Shown here: piece by piece, positions 24,198 through 32,385 of the stretch
Layout: the number at the start of each line of letters is the position of its first letter
Position numbering within the stretch: position 1 is the first letter of the stretch
NCBI RefSeq assembly: GCF_965200405.1
Contig: NZ_OZ241356.1
Location: 2,170,001 to 2,234,000 of the forward strand
Direction of reading: 5' to 3'
Source of the DNA: Glacieibacterium sp965200405
Lineage (GTDB): Bacteria > Pseudomonadota > Alphaproteobacteria > Sphingomonadales > Sphingomonadaceae
DNA: 64,000 nucleotides
Position numbers and translations under genes: made by a program
Notes under the pieces: model-generated
Told to the model about the DNA's origin: nothing
Database searches by the model: none
What the model saw: only the letters and a program-made list of their open reading frames with translations

Positions 24198-24718
24198 GCG
24201 ACGACTATCGCCTGCGCTCCCCGGCCGATCGGCTGTACTGGGCGCTCGGCCTGTGGCGCTTCTTCGTGCCCGCGACGATGGTGCTGTTGCTGATCGTCGC
24301 GATGACGCTGCCGATCGTGCTGCCGTGGCCGGGGCTGCCGCAGCTCGGGCTGCTCGGGGTGTTCGTCTGGGCGACCTTCCAGCCGGGGCTGATGCCACCG
24401 TGGCTGGCCTTCCTGCTCGGGCTGGTCGCCGACCTGCTCGGCGCGATGCCGTTCGGCGTGGAGGCGACGTTGTTCGCCGCGACCGCGCTGTTCGTGCGGC
24501 TGTTCGAGGATCGCTTCGGGCACCATCGCTTCGGCTTCGACTGGACGATGCTGGTGCTGGTCGCGCTGGTCCATGCGGTGCTCGGCTGGTGGTTCCTGGG
24601 CTTCGCCGGGATCGACGGGCCGTTCACGCCGCTACTGATCCAGGCGGCGACGACGGCGGCGACCTATCCGATCGTCGTGGTGCTGTGCGCGCGCGTCCAG
24701 CGCCGCCTGCTGGCCTGA
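24194..24718 (+). CDS. mreD: rod shape-determining protein MreD
   Basis: Multi-pass inner-membrane protein of the elongasome, 174 residues with about five hydrophobic segments (for example VPATMVLLLIVAMTLPIVL and LAFLLGLVADLLGAMPFGV). The GTG start overlaps the mreC stop as GTGA, implying translational coupling. Sequence similarity within MreD is low, so the identification rests mainly on topology and its fixed place between mreC and mrdA. Confidence 0.92.
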   Translation: MSDDYRLRSPADRLYWALGLWRFFVPATMVLLLIVAMTLPIVLPWPGLPQLGLLGVFVWATFQPGLMPPWLAFLLGLVADLLGAMPFGVEATLFAATALFVRLFEDRFGHHRFGFDWTMLVLVALVHAVLGWWFLGFAGIDGPFTPLLIQAATTAATYPIVVVLCARVQRRLLA

Positions 24719-24731
24719 GGGCGGCTGGCGC

Positions 24732-26657
24732 GTGGCGACGATCACCGAGGCCGGGCACGAGCAGATGTTCTCCAGGCGCGCCTTCGTGCTGGGCGGCGGC
24801 ATGGCGGCGGTCGGCATGACATTGGCGGCGCGGATGGCGTGGCTGTCGATCTTCGAGGGCGACAAGTACAAGCTGGCGTCGGAGGACAACCGCGTCTCGC
24901 TGCGCCTGATCCCGCCGCGCCGGGGCTGGATCGTCGATCGCAACGGGCTGCCGCTCGCCTCCAACGCGCCCGACTACCGGCTGGAGCTGATCCCGGAGCA
25001 GGTCGGCGACCTGGAGGCGACGTTGCGCGCCATCATGGGCGTGCTGCCGCTGACGCTCGACGACCTCAACCGCATCCGGGGCGATATCGCGCGCCAGCCG
25101 GAATACATGCCGGTCGAGATCGCGCACGGGCTTGCGTGGCCGCAGTTCGCCGCCTTGAACGTCCGCCTGCCCGACCTGCCCGGGGTCCTGCCGGTGCATG
25201 GCTTCAGCCGGGTCTATCCGGGCGGCGAGGCCTTTGCGCACCTGCTCGGCTATGTCGCGGTGCCGACGCCGGAGCAGTACAAGCGCACGCACGATCCGCT
25301 GCTGATCTTCCCGGGGTTCAAGCTCGGCAAGGACGGCATCGAGCGGACGCAGGATGCGCCGTTGCGCGGTACGGCGGGGGCGCGGCGGGTCGAGGTAAAC
25401 GCCCGCGGCCGGGTGATCCGCGACCTCGACACGCGCAGCGACATCCCCGGCAAGAGCGTCCGCCTGACCATCGACCGCGGCTTGCAGGCCTATGCGGCGA
25501 AGCGGCTGGGCGACAACAGCGCCAGCGTCATCGTCATGGACTGCCGCACCGGCGACGTGCTGTGCATGGTGTCGATGCCGGCCTATGATCCCAACGTCTT
25601 CTCGACGCGGGTGACGACCAAGCTGTGGGCGGAACTGCAGGCGTCGAACCATCACCCGCTGATCAACAAGAGCGCGCAGGGACTGTACCCGCCGGGCTCG
25701 ACCTTCAAGATGATGACCTCGCTGGCAGCGCTGAAGGCGGGGGTCAACGCCGACCAGGGGGTGATCTGCAACGGCACCTATCGGCTGGGGAACGGCATCT
25801 GGCACTGCTACAGCCGCCGCGGTCACGGGCGTGTCGACATGCACACCGCGCTGCCGCAGAGCTGCGACGTGTATTTCTACACGGTCGGGCGGGCGGCGGG
25901 CATCCAGGGCATCGCCGACATGGCGCGCAAGTTCGGGTTGGGCCAGAAATACGAGCTGCCGGTGCCGGGCCAGTCGGCGGGTATCGTCCCCGATCCGGCG
26001 TGGAAGACCCGGCGCTACAAGAAGGACTGGACGATCGGCGAGACGCTGAACACCACGATCGGGCAGGGCTATCTGGTGGTCAATCCGCTGCAACTCGCGG
26101 TGATGGGCGCCCGGCTGGCGAGCGGGCTGGAAGTCCAGCCGCGACTGCTCGCCGATAGCCCGCGCGTCGAGTTCCCGTCGCTGGGCATCGACCCGGAGCA
26201 TCTGGCGATCGTTCGGTCGGGGATGAGCGGCGTCGTCAACGGTCCGCGCGGCACGGCGCGGGCGGCGCGGCTGCAGGTCGACGGCGTCACCATGTCTGGC
26301 AAGACCGGCTCGGCGCAGGTCCGGCGGATCAGCATGGCGGAGCGCAAGCGCGGCGTGGTGCGGCAGGAGGCGGTGCCGTGGCAGTACCGCGACCACGCGC
26401 TGTTCGTCGCCTTCGCACCGACCGATGCGCCGCAATATTCGGTCAGCGTCATCGTCGAGCATGGCGCGCACGGCAACACCACCGCCGCGCCGATCGCGCG
26501 CGACGTGCTGACCTATCTGTTCGAGCCGGAGCGCGCGATGGCGACGCTGGCGCCGCTGGAGCGCGCCCTGGAGCAGAAGCGTGCCGCCGAGGCCGCCGCC
26601 CTGGCCAATGCGAGCCCGGAGCCCGCGGAAGAGGACGCTGCGGGACCGCCGGAGTGA
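24732..26657 (+). CDS. mrdA: penicillin-binding protein 2 (PBP2 transpeptidase)
   Basis: Cell-elongation transpeptidase that cross-links peptidoglycan together with RodA. The 641-residue protein has an N-terminal membrane anchor (about 12-32), a dimerisation domain (IPPRRGWIVDRNGLPLASN near 58), and the transpeptidase domain with YPPGSTFKMM (active serine near residue 323, SxxK box), QSCDVYF (SxN-type box) and SGKTGSAQV (KTG box). The GTG at 24732 lies 13 bp after mreD; the ATG at 24765 is an alternative start. The C-terminus has a short acidic/Ala-rich extension. Beta-lactam target of the mecillinam type by family. Confidence 0.97.
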   Translation: MATITEAGHEQMFSRRAFVLGGGMAAVGMTLAARMAWLSIFEGDKYKLASEDNRVSLRLIPPRRGWIVDRNGLPLASNAPDYRLELIPEQVGDLEATLRAIMGVLPLTLDDLNRIRGDIARQPEYMPVEIAHGLAWPQFAALNVRLPDLPGVLPVHGFSRVYPGGEAFAHLLGYVAVPTPEQYKRTHDPLLIFPGFKLGKDGIERTQDAPLRGTAGARRVEVNARGRVIRDLDTRSDIPGKSVRLTIDRGLQAYAAKRLGDNSASVIVMDCRTGDVLCMVSMPAYDPNVFSTRVTTKLWAELQASNHHPLINKSAQGLYPPGSTFKMMTSLAALKAGVNADQGVICNGTYRLGNGIWHCYSRRGHGRVDMHTALPQSCDVYFYTVGRAAGIQGIADMARKFGLGQKYELPVPGQSAGIVPDPAWKTRRYKKDWTIGETLNTTIGQGYLVVNPLQLAVMGARLASGLEVQPRLLADSPRVEFPSLGIDPEHLAIVRSGMSGVVNGPRGTARAARLQVDGVTMSGKTGSAQVRRISMAERKRGVVRQEAVPWQYRDHALFVAFAPTDAPQYSVSVIVEHGAHGNTTAAPIARDVLTYLFEPERAMATLAPLERALEQKRAAEAAALANASPEPAEEDAAGPPE

Positions 26658-26679
26658 CGGACGTGCAGGCAATGCCGCC

Positions 26680-27780
26680 ATGCTGAACGGCGCCTGGACG
26701 CTGCGGCTGCGGGCGATCCCCTGGGCGATCGTGCTGGTCATCATCGCGCTGACCGGCTTTGGACTGGTGATCCTGTATTCCGCGGCGGGCGGCAGCCTGC
26801 AGCCCTGGGCGCTGAAGCAGGGCATCCGCTTTGTCGTGCTGCTGCTTGCCATGCTGGTGCTGGCGCAGATCGATACCGGGGTGTGGCTGAAATGGGCCTA
26901 TGCCCTGTACGGCGCGGTGTTGCTCGCCCTCGTCGGGGTCGAGCTGCTGGGGCAGATCGGCGGCGGCAGCCAGCGCTGGCTCGACCTGGGCATCATCCAG
27001 CTGCAGCCGTCGGAGTTCATGAAGCTGGCCATCATCCTGGCCCTGGCGCGCTTTTATCAAAATCTGCCGCGGCCGTTCCTGACCACCATCCAGGGGCTGT
27101 GGCCGCCGCTGCTGTTGATCGCGATGCCGGCGGCGCTGGTCATGCTGCAACCCGACCTCGGCACGGCGCTGGCGATCTCGTTCGGCGGGGTCGTGATGAT
27201 GTTCCTGGCGGGGGTGCGGCTGTGGCTGTTCCTGGGGGCCGGGGCGGCGGTCGGTGCGGCGCTGCCGGTGGCGTGGACGATGCTCCACGACTACCAGCGC
27301 AAGCGCGTGCTGATCTTCATGGATCCGGCCAGCGATCCGCTCGGTGCCGGCTATCATATCACCCAGTCGAAGATCGCCATCGGCAGTGGTGGATTGTCGG
27401 GTAAAGGTTTCCTGCAAGGAACGCAGTCTCACCTCGACTATCTGCCAGAACTTCACACCGACTTTATCTTTGCGACTATGGCTGAAGAGTGGGGTTTACT
27501 TGGTGGCTTGTTTGTCATCATCGGCTTCGGCACCCTGCTGGCCTGGGGCATCGGCGTTGCACTCAGGGCGCGCACCCGGTTCGAGCGACTAGCCGCGCTG
27601 GGGCTGACCTTCACGCTGTTTTTCTATTTGGCGATCAACATGATGATGGTGATGGGATTGGCGCCCGTCGTCGGCATTCCGCTGCCGTTGATCAGCTATG
27701 GCGGCTCGGCGATGATGACCGTGCTGATCCTGCTCGGTTTGCTGATGGGGATCGCCCGCCAGACCCGACGCGCCGCCTGA
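26680..27780 (+). CDS. rodA: rod shape-determining protein RodA (SEDS glycosyltransferase)
   Basis: Polytopic SEDS-family peptidoglycan polymerase that partners PBP2. The 366-residue protein has about ten membrane segments and the family motifs GGSQRWLDLG, LQPSEFMKLA, MLQPDLGTAL (catalytic Asp region), GAGYHITQSKIAIGSGG and PLPLISYGGSAMM. The ATG at 26680 is 22 bp after the mrdA stop; the in-frame sequence further upstream overlaps mrdA and is not RodA-like. It ends the elongasome operon. No clear terminator follows in the AT-rich gap. Confidence 0.96.
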   Translation: MLNGAWTLRLRAIPWAIVLVIIALTGFGLVILYSAAGGSLQPWALKQGIRFVVLLLAMLVLAQIDTGVWLKWAYALYGAVLLALVGVELLGQIGGGSQRWLDLGIIQLQPSEFMKLAIILALARFYQNLPRPFLTTIQGLWPPLLLIAMPAALVMLQPDLGTALAISFGGVVMMFLAGVRLWLFLGAGAAVGAALPVAWTMLHDYQRKRVLIFMDPASDPLGAGYHITQSKIAIGSGGLSGKGFLQGTQSHLDYLPELHTDFIFATMAEEWGLLGGLFVIIGFGTLLAWGIGVALRARTRFERLAALGLTFTLFFYLAINMMMVMGLAPVVGIPLPLISYGGSAMMTVLILLGLLMGIARQTRRAA

Positions 27781-28209
27781 CCAGGCGAGCCGCGCGCGTC
27801 ACCACTGCAAGGCGCTGATTCTAACGGTGCATCGCGCGAATCACGTCGTTCGTCGCGACAAATCAGATAATCGGCGCGGTATCCGGGCCAATCCTTGCCT
27901 CGTTATTACCAGAACAGCGCGGCAGGACAGTCACGCTACAAGATAATCGCATCATGACAGTCACAGCACTACGGCTTTACTGACCCGTAACGATCTTTCT
28001 TGCGTCGATGGTTAGGTCGAAACAACGCGCGATCGATTAGCCGTTATTTAATAACTTGTACAAACAATAGTCATACCGGTCATGAAACAACCGCTTGCAA
28101 CTGTTCTATGCTTTTTGTCTATTTCAATCGTTGAGGCTCTGAAACGCAGTAATTTAACTTCAAAGTAAGTCGCCTTAACCGAGTGTTTATTCAAGAGGGG
28201 AGAGTTCTA
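27781..28209. other. AT-richer intergenic region before the autotransporter
   Basis: No gene is supported in this 429-bp gap. From about 28000 the base composition turns markedly AT-rich. It contains the palindrome GTTATTTAATAAC (28043-28055). A possible sigma-70 promoter is TTGCAA (28095-28100), 17 bp, TCTATT (28118-28123). Just before the chosen start is a strong ribosome-binding site, AGGGGAGAG. A long AT-rich control region before an adhesin gene would suit silencing by nucleoid proteins, but that is inference. Confidence 0.4.
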
Positions 28210-31200
28210 GTGGCGTATTTACCAGGCGGGGATCTACGATCCTGTCGATCAGGTCGCGATGGTCTGGCTGTCGCCCGATCTTCACGCCGCAAGCTCTCCT
28301 CGGTGTCGGCGATCGCGATCGCCAGCGCGATGTCGATGGTCTCGGCACCGACTGCAGCAGCAATCCCCAGCTCGCTGGTCAGCGCCTGTTCGGGCGTCAG
28401 CCTGCCTCGCTCGGTCGTGACCAGCATTCTCGGGCCGGCCCTGATCGCGACCACCAACGGATTGCAGAGCGCACTCAACGGCTTGCTTGGACCGGTGCTC
28501 GGCATCAACGTCGACGCTGCCGGCCTGGTTGCCGCGGCTGCGAACGGCCAGAACATCGGCGTCTCGGCGGTCAATCTGAACGGCACGCTCGTCGGACCGG
28601 GCACCAGCTGCAACACCACTTCCAACTCGTATCAGCTCGACGTTCCCGCCGGCCTGTCGATCGGTGGCAACCGGATCACCGGCCTCGGCTCCAACGGCCT
28701 AGATGCGACGGCCGGCGAGCTCAACTCGATCGCCCTCGGCAACAGCGCCTCGACCCTCGGCACGGCAACGGGCGCGGTCGGCATCGGTAACGTCGCGGTC
28801 GTCAACGGCGCCGGCGGCGTCGCGATCGGCGCGAACGCCGTCGCCGGCACGGCGGGCAGTCCGTTGCTCGTCAACCAGGTGGCGCTGGGTAACGGTGCAC
28901 GCGCAACCGCAAACAACAGCATCGCCATCGGCGCGGGCTCCCGGGCCATCGCTGCCAACAGCGTTGCCATCGGCAACAACTCGCTGACCGGCGGACGTGG
29001 CGCTTCGATCGGCTATACCGCAACGGGCCTGACTGCCCCGCAGAACTCGGTCGGCACCGTGTCGGTCGGTTCGTCGGGCGCGGAACGGCAGATCACCAAC
29101 GTCGCTGCGGGTTCAGCGGCGACCGACGCCGTCAACGTCCTGCAGCTCGCGACCGTCGCGGCGGCCGGCCAGAATTCACTGAAGTATGATTTGATCGGTG
29201 GCACGCCGACCAACACCGTCACCTTGGCCAGCGGCGTGCCGGGTTCGGTCAAGGTCACCAACCTGACCGCCGCGACGCTTACTGCAGGCTCCACCGACGC
29301 GGTCAACGGCGGCCAGCTGTTCGCGACCAACACCCAGGTCGCGACCAACACTGCCGGCATTGCCACCAACACCAGCGCCGTCGCCAGCAACACCGCCGCG
29401 ATCACCGCGAACGGCACGATCACGGCCGGCAAAACGATCAGCATCGCTGCCCTCAACAACGGCACCGCCGGCCTGGTGCAGCAGGATGGCGGCGCACCCA
29501 GCGACGGCCCGATCCGTGTCGGCGCGGGAACCGGCAGCACCGTCGTCAGCTTCCTCGGCACCGAGGGTAACCGCCGCCTGACCGATGTCGCCGACGCCAC
29601 GGCAACGACCGACGCAGTCAATCTGGGGCAGCTCAACAGCGTGGCCGCCCAGTCCGCCAATGCGATCGTCTACGACGTCGATGGCCTCGGTGTCCGCACC
29701 AACCGCGCGACTCTCTCCGGTGCCCAGGGCGCCGCGGTGACACTCGCCAATGTTGCTCCCGGTACACTGACAGCCACTTCGAGCGAGGCAGTCAACGGCG
29801 CCCAGCTGTTCGCGACCAATGGCCAGGTCGAGACCAACACCGCCAACATCACCACCAACACCACCAACCTGGGTAACCTGACGACCGGCCTCGCCAACGG
29901 CACGGTCGGGCTGGTGCAGCAGGCGGGTGGCCTGCCGGACGGCGTCATCAGCATCGGCGGCGCCACCGGTGGTGCCGCGATCAACGTCGCCGGCACCGGT
30001 GGCACGCGCACCATCACCGGCGTCACCGCCGGCGTCGATGCGACCGATGCGGTCAACGTCGGCCAGCTCTCGGCGGTTGGCGCTGTCGCCCAGAACGGCG
30101 TGCAGTACGACACTGCCGGTGGCGTCAAGACCAACACCGTGACGCTGGCGGGTACTCCGGGCGCCGCGGTGACCGTCACCAACGTCGCCCCGGGTGCGCT
30201 GAACGCTACATCGACGGATGCAGTCAACGGCGCCCAGCTGTTTGCGACCAACGGTCAGGTCGAGACCAACACCACCAACATCGCGACCAACACGACGAAC
30301 ATCACGGCCAACACCACCAACCTGGGTAACCTGACGACCGGCCTCGCCAACGGCACGGTCGGGCTGGTCCAGCAGGCGAATGGCCTGCCGGGCGGTGTCA
30401 TCACCATCGGCAGCGCAACCGGTGGTGCCAGCATCAACGTCGCCGGCACCGGTGGCACGCGCACCATCACCGGCGTGACCGCCGGCGTCGATGCGACCGA
30501 TGCGGTCAACGTCGGTCAGCTTGCGGCAGTCGGCTCGGTCGCCGAGAACGCCGTGCAGTACGACACCGCCGGTGGCGTCAAGACCAACACCGTGACCCTG
30601 GCCGGTACCCCGGGCGCTGCGGTGACCGTCACCAACGTCGCCGCCGGACAGCTTAGCGACACCTCGACCGACGCGGTCAACGGTTCGCAACTGTTCGCCA
30701 CCAATACCCAGGTGACGACCAACACCAACAACATCGCCACCAACACCACCAACCTGGGCAATCTGACGACCGGCCTCGCCAACGGCACGGTCGGCCTGGT
30801 CCAGCAGACCGGTGGCCTGCCGGGCGGCGTCATCACCATAGGCGCAGCGACCGGCGGGACATCCGTCAACGTCGCGGGCAACGATGGCGCGCGCGTCATC
30901 TCCGGCGTCGCCACCGGTGTCGCCGCGACCGATGCGGCGAACGTCGGCCAGGTCGCCGCAATCGGCGCCGTGGTCCAGAACTCGGTCCAGTACGACACCG
31001 TCGGCACGGTTCGGACCAACACCGTGACCCTCGCCGGCGGCAGCACCGGCACGGTGACCGTCACCAATGTCGCTCCGGCGGCGTTGACGGCGACGTCGAC
31101 CGACGCGGTTAACGGCGCCCAGCTGTTCGCCACCAACACCCAGGTTGCGACCAACACCGCCGACATCATCACCAACACTACCAACATCGCCGGCAACACC

Positions 31201-32292
31201 ACGGCGATCACGAACCTGACGACCAGCCTCAACAACGGCTCGGTCGGCCTGGTCCAGCAGACCGGCGGCACCCCGGGTGCCGGGCAGATCACGGTCGGCG
31301 GCAACACCGGCGGTACCAGCGTGACCATCGCCGGCACCGACGGCAACCGCACGCTGACCGGCCTACGGGCAGGTCTCGCCGGCAGCGACGCTGCGACCGT
31401 GGGCCAGCTTGCCCAGGTCACGGGCGGCGCCTTCAACGCCCTGCAGTACGACACCGATGCCGATGGTGGCCGTCTCAACACCGTCACCCTGATCGGTGGC
31501 ACCGCTGCTCCGGTCGGGATCACCAACGTCGCTGACGGGAATGTCGCGGCGGGCTCCACCGACGCGGTCAATGGCGGCCAGCTGGCTGCGACCAACGCCA
31601 GCGTCGCGGCGAACACCGCCGGCCTGGCGGCGACCAACGTCACCGTCGCCAACAACACCACGGCGATCACGGCGATCAACAACGGTGCAGCGGGCGCCTT
31701 CCGCTCCAACAACACCGCTGGGGCAGCGGCTCCGTCGGCAACCGGGGCGAACGCCACGGCGGGCGGCTTCGGCGCCACCGCAACGGCATCGCGCGCCGTC
31801 GCGATCGGCAACGGTGCGACTGCGACCGGCATCAACTCGGTCGCACTGGGTGCGGGCAGCAGCGACGGCGGCGTCGCCAACGTCGTCTCGGTCGGCTCCG
31901 TCGGGGCCGAGCGTCGCCTGACCAACGTCGGTCCGGCGCTCAACGGCACCGATGCGGTCAACCTGTCGCAGCTCCAGGCGGTCCAGAGCCAGTTCGGCGC
32001 GGCCACGACCGGCCTGCAGAACCAGATCAACAACCTGAACTTCGACGTTCGTCGCGTCCGTCGCGACGCCGATGCGGCGACCGCAGGGGCGATGGCAGTG
32101 GCGGCATTGCCACAGGCCTTCACCCCGGGCGCCGGCATGGTCGGCGGCGGCATCGGCGAATGGCGCGGCCAGGTCGCCTTCGCGGTCGGCGGTTCCAAGA
32201 TCATCGGCGACCAGACGGTGATCAAGGCCGGCGCCTCGATCAACACGCACGGCACCGGCGGCTTCAATGCCGGCGTCGGATACCAGTTCTAA
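28210..32292 (+). CDS. trimeric autotransporter adhesin (YadA/Hia-like)
   Basis: Surface adhesin of 1360 residues. An extended basic N-terminal region leads into a signal-like segment (SAIAIASAMSMVSAPTAAA). Next come YadA-head heptads (NSIAIGAGSRAIAANSVAIG near residue 240), then six stalk/neck repeats of about 140-165 residues, each containing a form of STDAVNGAQLFATNTQV and DAVNVGQL. A second head-like patch (ASRAVAIGNGATATGINSVA) precedes the C-terminal YadA anchor (VAFAVGGSKIIGDQTVIKAG, ending GVGYQF). Three chains would form the barrel in the outer membrane. The GTG at 28210 has AGGGGAGAG upstream; a GTG at 28183 lacks one. Binding target unknown. Confidence 0.93.
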   Translation: MAYLPGGDLRSCRSGRDGLAVARSSRRKLSSVSAIAIASAMSMVSAPTAAAIPSSLVSACSGVSLPRSVVTSILGPALIATTNGLQSALNGLLGPVLGINVDAAGLVAAAANGQNIGVSAVNLNGTLVGPGTSCNTTSNSYQLDVPAGLSIGGNRITGLGSNGLDATAGELNSIALGNSASTLGTATGAVGIGNVAVVNGAGGVAIGANAVAGTAGSPLLVNQVALGNGARATANNSIAIGAGSRAIAANSVAIGNNSLTGGRGASIGYTATGLTAPQNSVGTVSVGSSGAERQITNVAAGSAATDAVNVLQLATVAAAGQNSLKYDLIGGTPTNTVTLASGVPGSVKVTNLTAATLTAGSTDAVNGGQLFATNTQVATNTAGIATNTSAVASNTAAITANGTITAGKTISIAALNNGTAGLVQQDGGAPSDGPIRVGAGTGSTVVSFLGTEGNRRLTDVADATATTDAVNLGQLNSVAAQSANAIVYDVDGLGVRTNRATLSGAQGAAVTLANVAPGTLTATSSEAVNGAQLFATNGQVETNTANITTNTTNLGNLTTGLANGTVGLVQQAGGLPDGVISIGGATGGAAINVAGTGGTRTITGVTAGVDATDAVNVGQLSAVGAVAQNGVQYDTAGGVKTNTVTLAGTPGAAVTVTNVAPGALNATSTDAVNGAQLFATNGQVETNTTNIATNTTNITANTTNLGNLTTGLANGTVGLVQQANGLPGGVITIGSATGGASINVAGTGGTRTITGVTAGVDATDAVNVGQLAAVGSVAENAVQYDTAGGVKTNTVTLAGTPGAAVTVTNVAAGQLSDTSTDAVNGSQLFATNTQVTTNTNNIATNTTNLGNLTTGLANGTVGLVQQTGGLPGGVITIGAATGGTSVNVAGNDGARVISGVATGVAATDAANVGQVAAIGAVVQNSVQYDTVGTVRTNTVTLAGGSTGTVTVTNVAPAALTATSTDAVNGAQLFATNTQVATNTADIITNTTNIAGNTTAITNLTTSLNNGSVGLVQQTGGTPGAGQITVGGNTGGTSVTIAGTDGNRTLTGLRAGLAGSDAATVGQLAQVTGGAFNALQYDTDADGGRLNTVTLIGGTAAPVGITNVADGNVAAGSTDAVNGGQLAATNASVAANTAGLAATNVTVANNTTAITAINNGAAGAFRSNNTAGAAAPSATGANATAGGFGATATASRAVAIGNGATATGINSVALGAGSSDGGVANVVSVGSVGAERRLTNVGPALNGTDAVNLSQLQAVQSQFGAATTGLQNQINNLNFDVRRVRRDADAATAGAMAVAALPQAFTPGAGMVGGGIGEWRGQVAFAVGGSKIIGDQTVIKAGASINTHGTGGFNAGVGYQF
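29170..31620 (+). repeat. six tandem stalk repeats in the autotransporter gene
   Basis: Units begin near 29170, 29660, 30090, 30540, 30970 and 31430, with a period of about 430-490 bp. Units 3 and 4 are nearly identical over long stretches (QYDTAGGVKTNTVTLAGTPG in both). The outer units have diverged more. Such arrays change length by recombination. Confidence 0.8.
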
Positions 32293-32313
32293 CCTGTCTC
32301 CCCTGAAAACTCT

Positions 32314-32350
32314 GGCCGGGATGAGCAATCGTCCCGGCCTTTTTCTTTTT
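32314..32350 (+). terminator. intrinsic terminator of the autotransporter gene
   Basis: GGCCGGGA and TCCCGGCC form a perfect 8-bp stem with a 10-base loop, directly followed by TTTTTCTTTTT. It lies 22 bp after the stop codon. This is a textbook rho-independent terminator. Confidence 0.93.
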
Positions 32351-32385
32351 GCGGTCTACCCGTCGAGCCGACTACAGCGCTCGGC

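Noticed and set aside
27885..27898. GG-N10-GC sigma-54-like site before the autotransporter
   Set aside because: The -24 block is poor, it lies over 300 bp from the start, and such spacing is frequent by chance in GC-rich DNA.
29340..31200. Regularly spaced short repeats that could suggest a CRISPR-like array
   Set aside because: They are codon repeats within the autotransporter stalk (TN-rich heptads), with no unique spacers of constant length.
30516..32267. 583-codon minus-strand open frame under the autotransporter repeats
   Set aside because: It arises from the repetitive, stop-poor antisense of the stalk repeats; its product is low-complexity Val/Ala/Pro sequence.
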